DNA of 20,091 nt from a virus, in the IMG/VR virus record IMGVR_UViG_3300031566_000482, positions 1 to 20,091 of that record; one strand, given 5' to 3'. Shown piece by piece: positions 13,320-20,091 of this stretch (position 1 is its first letter; each line of letters starts with the position of its first letter). The position numbers were made by a program, and so were the translations under genes. The notes under the pieces are model-generated. The model saw nothing but the letters and a program-made list of their open reading frames with translations. It had not been told where the DNA came from and ran no database searches.

Positions 13320-13531
13320 TCGTCGTCCGCCTCAGTCTGCGGGGCTGGCTTGTCCAGCGCCGCGAGATTCCTTAGCTCCTCGATCTGGCCTCGCAGATGC
13401 GCGGTTTTAACTTCATCGAGTGGCCTATCATTCTTCTCACGCAGCCGCTCGATGCGCTGTTCTGCGTATTCTTTGATCGTCTTCCATGCCGACGTAACTC
13501 GCTCGCTATCGGTCAGCACGGGGCCGCGCAT
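13310..13531 (-). CDS. Small charged helical protein (73 aa), unknown
   Basis: From ATG 13531 the product starts MRGPVLTDSERV and is mostly charged helix (IKEYAEQRIERLREKND, RGQIEELRNLAAL), ending in an acidic tail (EADDESA). The frame is open further upstream to 13603, but those codons sit inside the preceding gene. I prefer ATG 13531, which has GGTGAG about 8 bases upstream. The GTG at 13543, which overlaps the previous stop as GTGA, is the main alternative and adds four residues. It lies between portal and scaffold, just before a terminator. Its stop codon TAA lies in the loop of a short hairpin (13304-13319). The helical, charged make-up would fit a small assembly factor, but this is not demonstrated. 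Confidence 0.75.
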   Translation of the reverse strand: MRGPVLTDSERVTSAWKTIKEYAEQRIERLREKNDRPLDEVKTAHLRGQIEELRNLAALDKPAPQTEADDESA

Positions 13532-13539
13532 GGGGGTAC

Positions 13540-13734
13540 TCACCCGCCCGGCCTCGCGCGATACCAAAGCGATCCCTTCTCGCCCTCGTCGGCCTTCATG
13601 CAACTGGCGCCGGCGACTATCCGGCCCATGTTGTCCTCGTCCTTCACCCAGTCAGGGACCTCGTCGGAGTGGATCGGATGCCAGTTATCACGCCCATTCA
13701 CGGATACCTCGATCACCAAAAACGCCGTTCCCAT
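13540..13734 (-). CDS. Small conserved-looking phage protein (64 aa), unknown
   Basis: The ORF encodes a compact protein beginning MGTAFLVIEVSVNG and containing WHPIHSDEVPDWV and GSLWYRARPGG. It looks like one small beta-rich domain without a membrane segment. The ATG lies 9 bases after the portal stop and has GGGAG within those bases, a good ribosome site. The stop TGA overlaps a GTG of the next frame as GTGA. Codon use and GC match the neighbours. I recall similar short proteins near portals in other phages but know no function. A role in head or portal assembly is a guess from position. Confidence 0.78.
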   Translation of the reverse strand: MGTAFLVIEVSVNGRDNWHPIHSDEVPDWVKDEDNMGRIVAGASCMKADEGEKGSLWYRARPGG

Positions 13735-13743
13735 GTCACTCCC

Positions 13744-16086
13744 TCACTGTTGGTAAGACTCGCCTGGCGCTGCCCGCCCCGCCGGTTCGCTGGGCGGCTT
13801 GAGCGCGAGTTTCGTGCGATTTCCTTCCGTCGATAGGTCTCTCTGAGCCCTGACCTTCATCACGACCTCCGCAAGGCTTGTGCGCAGCGTGTCGGTTGAA
13901 ATATCCCGCTCGTCTCTGGACGTCAGGTTGTGAACCAGAAGCTCGAGCTCTCGATCCAGCGCGTTGTCGTTTTCCTCCCAATCGCGGCGGCGCTGATTCT
14001 CTTGTTCGTCGAAACCCCGCTCTGCGCCAGCGAGTTTTTCCTCGAGCATTCGCGAGGCATCTTCGGACGCCTTGCGGATTTCCGCCACTTGCAGCCTCGG
14101 GTCCTGCGGGCCATCCTTCATGTTCTGGACGATCTTCTTCCACTCTTCGTCGTCGTAGTCGAAGCGTGACGGATCGAAATGCTGGCTTATGAGCATTTCG
14201 TTGAACCACTTCTTCGGGTCCTTCCCGAAGCGCGGATCGAGTACAAGTCTGCCCATGTCCACGATTTGCTGATCCTGAATGTCGCGCTCCACAAGCGCGC
14301 TCGATCCTAGAGCGTTCAGGACGAAGTCGCCCTTTTCATCGTCCTCGCCGTGCATGAGCAACCAGTCGTAATAGCGCCCGACGTGCGGCTCGGTCATCCT
14401 GTCGTCGAACAGCCGCGCCATGCGCCGCAAAACGGTAGAGGCGTTGGTGTTTAGTATCTGAGTTTGGCCCAGCGTGTTGGGCTGCCTGTTGCCCCTCGTA
14501 CTCGGTCCCATCTGCCCTTGAAGCAGCATCGGTAGCCCGGTCACGTCCTCGGCGAGCTTCAGCCCGAACTGGATAATCTGCATCAGCTCGTTGACAAGCA
14601 TGTCCACCTTGACGACGCCGATCGCGTAGCGCGCGTCCGTCATTTCGTCCGCGTCTTCGGCAATGTAGTAAATCTTGCGCGGGCCCAGCCCGGCCACACC
14701 GTTCGCTGGGTAGACCACGCCTTGCCTGAAAACGATCATCGGCCCGGCCGCGAGCCCGGCGTTGTCCATCAGGTTCCGGGTCGCCGCGACGACGATGCGC
14801 TGCGGCGTCCTGATCTGTCGGGAAACCCCGATGCCCGTCCAGTGGCCGGAGCGGCGCTGCCACACCATTACGTCGTATGGATAGTCGCCCGTCTCGAGGG
14901 GGTTCTCGGCTACCTTGATGACCCGGTTGTTGACCATCACGATCATCACCGGCATGAGCATCGTCTCGTCTTCGCACTTGCAGCCCGCCGCCATAACGTC
15001 TTCCCGGTCGGCGACGCCGTGCATGTACCAGATTTCAAATCGGTTCTTCTGGTCCTCGTCCGTCACCAGCAACTCAGGGGTCGGCTTGAATTCAGCTACC
15101 GCTCTGGTGGGCCCCTCGGTCAGGCAAGCGTCGATCTGCTCCTTGATGTACGCCTTTTGCTCTCCGAGGTCCTTCAGTTGCTTCTTGGTGACGTAGTCGC
15201 GTTCCCAAATATAGCTTCCATTGTGGATGTTCTCGCCACACGCGGCGTCTGGAAACAGGTTCCACGGGTCCACCCATTTCGAGACCGGCTTGATCTCCTT
15301 TTGTAAGACGAGTTCGCCGTCGATGAACTTCTTCTTGCGCCGCTGGATTGGTATTGGGCCCTTCAGGACCCCGGTCCCGATGCGCGCAGCGTCCTCGATT
15401 ACCTGCCGGACGTGCGAAGTCCAGCGGCACTCCTTGAACCAGTCATCAATGCGCTTCTGAGCCTTGGCCGCCTTTTCCTTGGCCGCCTCGATTTTCACAC
15501 TCGCGTCTTCGCTGACTTTCGATAGCTGCTGCTTCGCGAGCCCCGGCTGCCCCGGGTTCTGCGCCGCGGCGGTCTGCACCATGCCGGCGGGGTACTGCCC
15601 TTTCGCCAGCTTCTCCTGATCGGGGATCGGCGTGGCCTTCAGGTCGAAGGGCCTGGCGCCGCCAGTCGGGAGAAGCATGTCGGATATTCGCGCTGCGGCC
15701 GCATCGCAGTAGGGCCGCGTGATGTTCGGGAACACGACGCTTTGCGTTGTGCCGTCCCTCTTCTTCTCTGACTCGGCTTGGCCGACGGGTTTGCGCCTCC
15801 ACGTCGTCCTGAATTCGTGCCGGTTTGAATCGTCGACGCCGTGGTAGAACTCCTCGTCTTCCAGCCATTCGTCTTCAATACCTGACGCCTGGCGAGCGCG
15901 AATCGCCTCTGATCGAGTCTTCGCCAAACTCTCGCCGAAAGCGTTCAGCCGCATCATCATCCGCTCGCGCTCTTCATCGCTCATGGCTGGCGGCTCTTCA
16001 CCCTCGACAGCTCCCTCGCCGGGCACTTGGGCGGACCCGTCTTCTTCCTCGCCCGGCTTTTTCATGTATGAAGAGATTGTTTCCAT
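13744..16086 (-). CDS. Portal protein
   Basis: This 780-residue protein would form the dodecameric ring at the head vertex through which DNA passes and to which the adaptor attaches. It is assigned from size (P22-like portals are about 700-750 residues), its position directly after the large terminase, and recognisable stretches such as DEEFYHGVDD near the N-terminus, the central EDVTGLPMLLQGQMG, and RRMARLFDDRMTEPHVGRYYDWLL. Residues 1-40 are acidic and probably disordered. About residues 155-210 are rich in Lys, Ala and Gln (KIEAAKEKAAKAQKRIDDW) and look helical. The last roughly 120 residues are highly charged and probably coiled coil, which would fit a barrel-like C-terminus. The ATG directly follows the terL stop and has GGGA just upstream. 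The length is slightly above family norm. Confidence 0.88.
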   Translation of the reverse strand: METISSYMKKPGEEEDGSAQVPGEGAVEGEEPPAMSDEERERMMMRLNAFGESLAKTRSEAIRARQASGIEDEWLEDEEFYHGVDDSNRHEFRTTWRRKPVGQAESEKKRDGTTQSVVFPNITRPYCDAAAARISDMLLPTGGARPFDLKATPIPDQEKLAKGQYPAGMVQTAAAQNPGQPGLAKQQLSKVSEDASVKIEAAKEKAAKAQKRIDDWFKECRWTSHVRQVIEDAARIGTGVLKGPIPIQRRKKKFIDGELVLQKEIKPVSKWVDPWNLFPDAACGENIHNGSYIWERDYVTKKQLKDLGEQKAYIKEQIDACLTEGPTRAVAEFKPTPELLVTDEDQKNRFEIWYMHGVADREDVMAAGCKCEDETMLMPVMIVMVNNRVIKVAENPLETGDYPYDVMVWQRRSGHWTGIGVSRQIRTPQRIVVAATRNLMDNAGLAAGPMIVFRQGVVYPANGVAGLGPRKIYYIAEDADEMTDARYAIGVVKVDMLVNELMQIIQFGLKLAEDVTGLPMLLQGQMGPSTRGNRQPNTLGQTQILNTNASTVLRRMARLFDDRMTEPHVGRYYDWLLMHGEDDEKGDFVLNALGSSALVERDIQDQQIVDMGRLVLDPRFGKDPKKWFNEMLISQHFDPSRFDYDDEEWKKIVQNMKDGPQDPRLQVAEIRKASEDASRMLEEKLAGAERGFDEQENQRRRDWEENDNALDRELELLVHNLTSRDERDISTDTLRTSLAEVVMKVRAQRDLSTEGNRTKLALKPPSEPAGRAAPGESYQQ

Positions 16087-17379
16087 TTACATTCCCATGC
16101 CAGCGTCGAGAACTTGGTGTTCGACAGCCCTCGTAGGCGCGCGCGAACCAACCGTCTCGATCTTGTCAACGATCATTGCCAGTCCGCCGAAGGCGTCAGC
16201 GCCGTGTCTGTAGGGCGTTTTCATTGGTCGTCCGGGTTCCTGTGTCGTGACTGGCACCGCCCGTTGGAAGCGTTTCAAGCACTCCATCAGGACGTGGCAA
16301 GTCTCGGAATTCATGTAGACCCTCGGGAACATCGCGCGGGCCTGCGTGATCGGGTACTCAATACTTGGCGGTTGCTTGATTAGCTTCGGGCGAATCTTCA
16401 GGAACACCTTCAACTGATCCCGTGCGCTGATGCCCTGCCCGCCCTGCGTCTTGTGGCCGCCGTCGTGCGGCAGCCAGTGCTGGCCGTAGCTGTACGGCTT
16501 TTCCTTCAGAATCTTCGCCCACTCGTCATAGCGCAGGAACGACTCCTCCTCGTAGTCGATGATGCGAACTTCAGAGGAAATGCGCTGCGCGAAGATGACC
16601 GCGGTCTGGTCGTTCCAGCCGAGATCCCAAATCGTATCCACCGGAAGGCGTGGATCGTAGGGGACATCCTTGAAACGGCCCTGCTGGATCATTGCGCGCA
16701 CTTCCTTGGAGTAGATCGCGCCTGGCACCGATGACCGGGGGTTGCCTTCCCAAACGTGGTCGTATTCCTCTTCGTCCGTCGCCTTCAGGTGCAGCCGTTC
16801 CTTTTCCAGCACTCCCGGGAAATACGGGTTGTCTTTCCACGTTACCCGCTGCACCCACGCATCCGGCGGGCTGCGCAGCACGAACCGCGTGTACGTGTCG
16901 TCGGTGTCGAGCTCCGGGTTGAAGCTGACCCAAATCTCCGAGTCAGGAGTTCGGATCGTCGGTATCAGGATGCCCCAGCTTCGCTTTGAAACCGTGTGGG
17001 CTTCCTCAACCCAGCAAATGTTGATGCCCTCGTAGGACTTCACGTTCTGGATGCTCAACGTGCGCAAGCCAACGAAGGTGAATTCCGATCCGTTCACGCC
17101 CTTGATAGAGTGTTCCTGCACTACGAAGAAGTCCACGATCCCCATTTCGATGATCTGGTCCTTCAGCAGTTGGTGGACCGACTCCGCAATGGTCTTCATC
17201 ACTTCCCGGGCGCACAGGATGCGCAAGGGGTCCTGCATCGCTTTAAGCAGCAAGGCCCTCGCAAAGGCCCACGACTTCCCGCCTCCACGCCCCCCGTGGG
17301 AGACCTTGTAGCGGTGCGGCTCGAATAACGGCTTCCAGACCCTCGGGAACTTCGCATCGACTGCGATTTGCTTGGTCAT
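16087..17379 (-). CDS. terL: Terminase large subunit (ATPase and nuclease)
   Basis: This 430-residue protein is the motor that translocates DNA into the prohead through the portal and cuts the concatemer. The N-terminal ATPase shows Walker A GGRGGGKS (residues 29-36), Walker B ending in WVEEA (residues 123-127, catalytic Glu in the E125/E126 pair), and the coupling motif WVSFNP (residues 150-155). The C-terminal RNase H-like nuclease shows the three expected metal-binding aspartates in D252 (IWDLGWND), D306 (LPHDGG) and D395 (HGADAF). Order and length match the Sf6 gp2/PBSX-type Terminase_3 family. No catalytic residue appears missing. The start overlaps the small-subunit stop (ATGA) and has only a weak ribosome site, so coupling is likely. 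The stop TAA abuts the portal ATG. Confidence 0.96.
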   Translation of the reverse strand: MTKQIAVDAKFPRVWKPLFEPHRYKVSHGGRGGGKSWAFARALLLKAMQDPLRILCAREVMKTIAESVHQLLKDQIIEMGIVDFFVVQEHSIKGVNGSEFTFVGLRTLSIQNVKSYEGINICWVEEAHTVSKRSWGILIPTIRTPDSEIWVSFNPELDTDDTYTRFVLRSPPDAWVQRVTWKDNPYFPGVLEKERLHLKATDEEEYDHVWEGNPRSSVPGAIYSKEVRAMIQQGRFKDVPYDPRLPVDTIWDLGWNDQTAVIFAQRISSEVRIIDYEEESFLRYDEWAKILKEKPYSYGQHWLPHDGGHKTQGGQGISARDQLKVFLKIRPKLIKQPPSIEYPITQARAMFPRVYMNSETCHVLMECLKRFQRAVPVTTQEPGRPMKTPYRHGADAFGGLAMIVDKIETVGSRAPTRAVEHQVLDAGMGM

Positions 17380-17861
17380 ACGAATTCGATCTTCGCTGAG
17401 ACCTGAACAGGCCCGCCATCCTTCCCAACGTGTTCAAGCCGATCGCCGTACTTACCCGGGAGGAGCTTGGATGCCACCCACTTGCGCGCGTCTACCCGGT
17501 TCCTCTGGTGCTGCACCGCCGCGCTGTCGACGCGCAGAACTTCCACGTCCCGGCCGCCGACCGACTTAATATCCATCACCATCACCGGGTCCTCGTCGGC
17601 AATCGAAATGATCTCGTTGGCGTACATTTCCGCCTGCGCCTGGCGCGCGATCGCGTACAGATCGCGAAACTCGTCGTGCTTATGAAGCCATCGCATCACC
17701 ATCGACCTCGATGGCATTCCAGCGAACTTCAGGATCCCCACCAACGATTCCCCCCCGGCAATGCGATTGCAAATCTTCAACGTGACCGCGCGCGAGTAGT
17801 ACGAGAGCTGCCCCCTCCCGCGCTTTTGCGCCTTAATCTTCGCTGCCTTGCTGTACGTCAT
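17376..17861 (-). CDS. terS: Terminase small subunit
   Basis: This 161-residue protein is the probable DNA-recognition subunit of the packaging motor, which binds the pac or cos region and passes the concatemer to the large subunit. The N-terminus is basic (KIKAQKRGRGQ), followed by a helical region with a likely helix-turn-helix around residues 30-60 (ICNRIAGGESLVGILKFAG...RWLHKHDEF). The C-terminal part contains RVDARKWVASKLLPGKYGDR, a signature I associate with Sf6-gp1-like small terminases. Length is normal for that family. The start follows TAA directly and has AAAGGA about 10 bases upstream. The stop overlaps the large-subunit start as ATGA. Adjacent order with the large subunit strongly supports the call. 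The recognition site cannot be identified from sequence alone. Confidence 0.88.
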   Translation of the reverse strand: MTYSKAAKIKAQKRGRGQLSYYSRAVTLKICNRIAGGESLVGILKFAGMPSRSMVMRWLHKHDEFRDLYAIARQAQAEMYANEIISIADEDPVMVMDIKSVGGRDVEVLRVDSAAVQHQRNRVDARKWVASKLLPGKYGDRLEHVGKDGGPVQVSAKIEFV

Positions 17862-17987
17862 TTACCGTCGTCCTTTTCGTCTGATTCTTTGAATCCACTC
17901 GGAAACCACACCTTTAATCCCGCCCCATACCGCAGAGGCGAAATGCTTCCCGCCGAAGTGGTTTGCCGCAAAATGCTTGAGGGCCAT
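17862..17987 (-). CDS. 41-residue basic microprotein with (K/N)HF pentad repeats
   Basis: The start ATG (17987-17985) overlaps the upstream stop as TGATG, and the stop TAA (17862-17864) directly abuts the ATG of the terminase small subunit. This leaves no unused bases and implies translational coupling on both sides. The protein starts MALKHFAANHFGGKHF: three (K/N)HF triplets at exact five-residue spacing (residues 4-6, 9-11, 14-16). A Gly/Val/Trp-containing segment follows (residues 17-32), then an Arg/Lys tail (residues 34-41). I recall short phage proteins with similar xHFxx repeats next to the C-terminal module seen in the upstream gene, but no function for them. DNA, RNA or membrane contact would fit the basic, aromatic composition but is speculation. 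Confidence 0.7.
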   Translation of the reverse strand: MALKHFAANHFGGKHFASAVWGGIKGVVSEWIQRIRRKGRR

Positions 17988-20091
17988 CAGCCCGCATCGA
18001 GCGTGATGGCGGTGCGGTTGCCCTGCGCGTCATTGACGGAAATAACCCGGTCTTTCGAGTCCGCCACATCGCGGAAGCGTTCCGTCCCGGTCCCGCCACC
18101 AGTGACCTTGCCAGCAGAGACCGCCAGCAGCAGCCGCAAAGCCTGACGAATGTCGTAGCTCCCCTCGATCACCGAGAGCAACGTATTGACGTTAGTGACC
18201 TCGGTGTCCTTGGACAGATTGAACGACATGATTGCTTGCGCCACCGCCGTCACAGAGCCGGAGATCGCGTACTCGACAGACAGGTGGTTAGTCGAAGGCA
18301 AGTTCGTGATCGCCGCAATATCCAGAGCGCCCGTGTAGTGTCCGCCGCCGATGTCGGTCAGTGTGCGAGTCTTCTGCACCCAGCCGGCCGCCTTGAACGT
18401 GTCGTCGTCGAAATCTAGGTAATCGGTCCCGTTGCCAATCCGAACCTTCGCCGTCACCGTCAGCCCCGGGACTCCCCCGCCGTTGTCCACGGCGAGGAAA
18501 AGGGGCGCCGCGGTGTCGTCTCGATTCACTATCACCTGATACCCCGTCGTTGATATGGTGGCGCCAAGAACCGGAACCGTTCCGTCTTGCGTGTCGGTCG
18601 CCGCAAGGATCTCCGCAACCGCCGCCGCGAAATCGACTTGTGCGCCGACGGTGTCCAGAGCCGTAAGGCTTTCCGCAACGCTGGCCGCGTAATCCACGGT
18701 CGCATCGACCGTGTCCACGACGGTAAGCGTCTCGGCCACCGCCGCGTCGGCAGAGATCAGCCCGTCTACCGTGTCCGCCGCGCCGAGAACTTCAGCAACG
18801 GCCGCCACGAAGTTCCCGACCGCAACCTGCGAATCAACGGCCGAGAGCGTTTCAGCAACGGCCCCGGCGTAGACGACAGTTGCCGACACGGTATCGGCCG
18901 CAGACAGAGTTTCCGCAACCACCACGTTGAGCGCCCCAGCAACGGTAGCGTTTACCGTGTCCGCAGCGGCGAGCGTTTCCGCCACCGTCGCGGCAAAATC
19001 GACTTGCGCCGTGACGGTTTCCACTGGGGTCAGCGTCTCAGCCATTGCCGCCGAGAAATCGACCTGTGCGCTGACGGTGTCTGCCGCCGCCAAAACCTCA
19101 ACCACAGATATGCCAGCGGCGTAATCTACGCTCGCACTCGGCGTGTCCACCGCAGACAGGGTTTCCGCCACGGCTGCCGTGTGTACCACCGCCGCCGATT
19201 GCGAATCGGTGGCCGTCAGCGTCTCAACTACAGCTATGCCGCCGATGTAATCTGCGCCTGCATTCGGCGTATCAACCGCCGACAGTGTCTCGGCAACGGC
19301 TGCCACGAAATCAACTTGCGCGCCTTCGGTGTCCGCAGCCGCCAGCGTCTCCGCCACGGTCGGGGCGAAATCAACCTGCGCGCTTACCGTGTCTGCGGCC
19401 GCAAGCGTCTCGGCCTGGGCAGCGTTCAACGTGATCGTCGAGTCCTGCGTGTCGACAGCAGTCAGCGTTTCAGCAACGTCCCTCGGCGTGGTTCTCAGGG
19501 CGCTCTGCGTATCGGCAGCCGAAAGCGTCTCAGCTACGGTCGCGACAAAATCAACCTGCGCAGTTACGGTATCTGCGCCCGCCAGTATTTCAGCGACAGA
19601 CGCCGAGAAATCGACCTGTGCGCTAACCGTGTCCGCCGCCGCGAGAGTCTCCGCAACGTCTCGCGGCGTCGTTCTGAGGCCGGTCTGCGTGTCCGTCGCG
19701 CTCAACGTCTCTGCGGTGGTAGCGACGAAATCGACCTGCGCAGTTTCCGTATCAGCAGCAGCCAACGTCTCTGCCTGGGCCGCAACGAAATCAACTTGCG
19801 CCGTCTCCGTGTCAGCAGCCGCCAACGTCTCAGCCTGCGCGGCCGAGAAATCAACCTGTGCGCTCACCGTGTCCGCAGCAGTGACGGTCTCGACCCGCGC
19901 ACCGTCAAACGACGTACCGCCAACAGAAACCGTTACCTGCGGCGTCTGGGTGATCGTGTCCGCTACGTTCCCGTCATACAGCACCCGGAAGTCGTACTGG
20001 ACTTCGCGCGAGTTGACCTTCGCCTCGACCGACCAGACATCCTCGCGGTTGCCGTTGTTGGCAACGTCAGTATTCGTGGTCGATGGGTTCT
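17987..20091 (-). CDS. Repeat-rich phage structural protein, 5' end outside window
   Basis: The frame is open from the stop TGA (17987-17989) to the right edge, giving about 700 visible residues. A GTG at 19984 could be taken as a start, but the 35 codons before it are open and read like protein (for example EDVWSVEAKVNSREVQYDF), so the true start lies beyond the window. Counting from that GTG, residues 29-470 are about 22 copies of a 20-residue unit of the type AETLAAADTVSAQVDF. Residues 471-665 look like one or two globular beta domains and end in a segment resembling a C-terminal module I recall from other phage proteins (AGKVTGGGTGTERF...VNDAQGNRTAITLD). The protein is acidic and rich in Ala, Thr, Val and Asp, with no obvious signal peptide in the visible part. 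A fibre, decoration or other virion surface role is inferred from repeats and position only. It ends in a TGATG overlap with the next gene. Confidence 0.82.
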   Translation of the reverse strand, partial: NPSTTNTDVANNGNREDVWSVEAKVNSREVQYDFRVLYDGNVADTITQTPQVTVSVGGTSFDGARVETVTAADTVSAQVDFSAAQAETLAAADTETAQVDFVAAQAETLAAADTETAQVDFVATTAETLSATDTQTGLRTTPRDVAETLAAADTVSAQVDFSASVAEILAGADTVTAQVDFVATVAETLSAADTQSALRTTPRDVAETLTAVDTQDSTITLNAAQAETLAAADTVSAQVDFAPTVAETLAAADTEGAQVDFVAAVAETLSAVDTPNAGADYIGGIAVVETLTATDSQSAAVVHTAAVAETLSAVDTPSASVDYAAGISVVEVLAAADTVSAQVDFSAAMAETLTPVETVTAQVDFAATVAETLAAADTVNATVAGALNVVVAETLSAADTVSATVVYAGAVAETLSAVDSQVAVGNFVAAVAEVLGAADTVDGLISADAAVAETLTVVDTVDATVDYAASVAESLTALDTVGAQVDFAAAVAEILAATDTQDGTVPVLGATISTTGYQVIVNRDDTAAPLFLAVDNGGGVPGLTVTAKVRIGNGTDYLDFDDDTFKAAGWVQKTRTLTDIGGGHYTGALDIAAITNLPSTNHLSVEYAISGSVTAVAQAIMSFNLSKDTEVTNVNTLLSVIEGSYDIRQALRLLLAVSAGKVTGGGTGTERFRDVADSKDRVISVNDAQGNRTAITLDAG
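18575..19900 (-). repeat. Tandem 60-bp (20-residue) in-frame coding repeats, about 22 copies
   Basis: Each unit starts with A-E-T/I/V-L, then roughly A-A-D-T, then often AQVDF. Most units are exactly 20 codons; a few are 19, 22 or 23. Units differ in sequence and codons, so this is a diverged array and not a recent expansion. Higher-order order is visible: two three-unit blocks each end in an LRTTPRDV unit, and two units carry a three-residue insertion (DYIGGIAVV, DYAAGISVV). Confidence 0.9.

Noticed and set aside
13532-13603. N-terminal extension of the 73-residue protein
   Set aside because: The extra codons lie inside the 64-residue gene, and the downstream ATG and GTG have better start contexts.
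18575-19900. CRISPR-like direct repeats
   Set aside because: The 60-base periodicity is in frame, units are diverged, and there is no pattern of constant repeat with variable spacer.

Overview
The window is a dense structural-gene block of a tailed bacteriophage with a short, podovirus-like tail. It could be a free phage, a prophage or a viral metagenomic contig. Every gene I can support lies on the minus strand, so the transcriptional order runs from base 20091 down to base 1. The DNA is GC-rich with bacterial Shine-Dalgarno sites, so a proteobacterial host is plausible but not shown. I see no host genes, tRNAs, integrase, lysis genes, CRISPR array or replication genes.

Layout in transcriptional order. 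(1) A long 20-residue-repeat protein runs off the right edge and is followed by a 41-residue basic microprotein. (2) The packaging block comes next: terminase small subunit, terminase large subunit (Sf6/PBSX-like, Walker A and three nuclease aspartates visible), portal, and two small proteins. (3) After an intrinsic terminator comes the head block: scaffold, N4-gp56-type major capsid protein, two probable virion accessory proteins (157 and 170 aa) and two unassigned proteins (172 and 142 aa). (4) The tail block holds a head-tail adaptor, a 696-aa nozzle/tail-hub candidate, a 1042-aa repeat fibre and a glycine-rich, adhesin-like protein. (5) The left end has a 22-codon micro-ORF, a 149-aa unknown protein, a 533-aa coiled-coil protein that may be an internal or ejection protein, and the first 11 codons of another gene.

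Most junctions are stop-start overlaps (ATGA, TGATG, TAATG, GTGA) or abutments (TAAATG), so the genes are probably translationally coupled on long messages. The exceptions are the spacers around the capsid genes. These carry two good intrinsic terminators and several GC-rich hairpins, some with UUCG loops, and at several genes the stop codon itself lies inside a hairpin. This suggests RNA-level tuning of scaffold, capsid and accessory protein dosage.

I found no clearly new defence or regulatory system. The least ordinary items are the 22-copy repeat protein with higher-order repeat structure, the (K/N)HF pentad microprotein, the 22-codon micro-ORF, stop codons embedded in hairpins, and the matching motifs at the two ends of the scaffold. 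No gene-free stretch exceeds about 100 bases.
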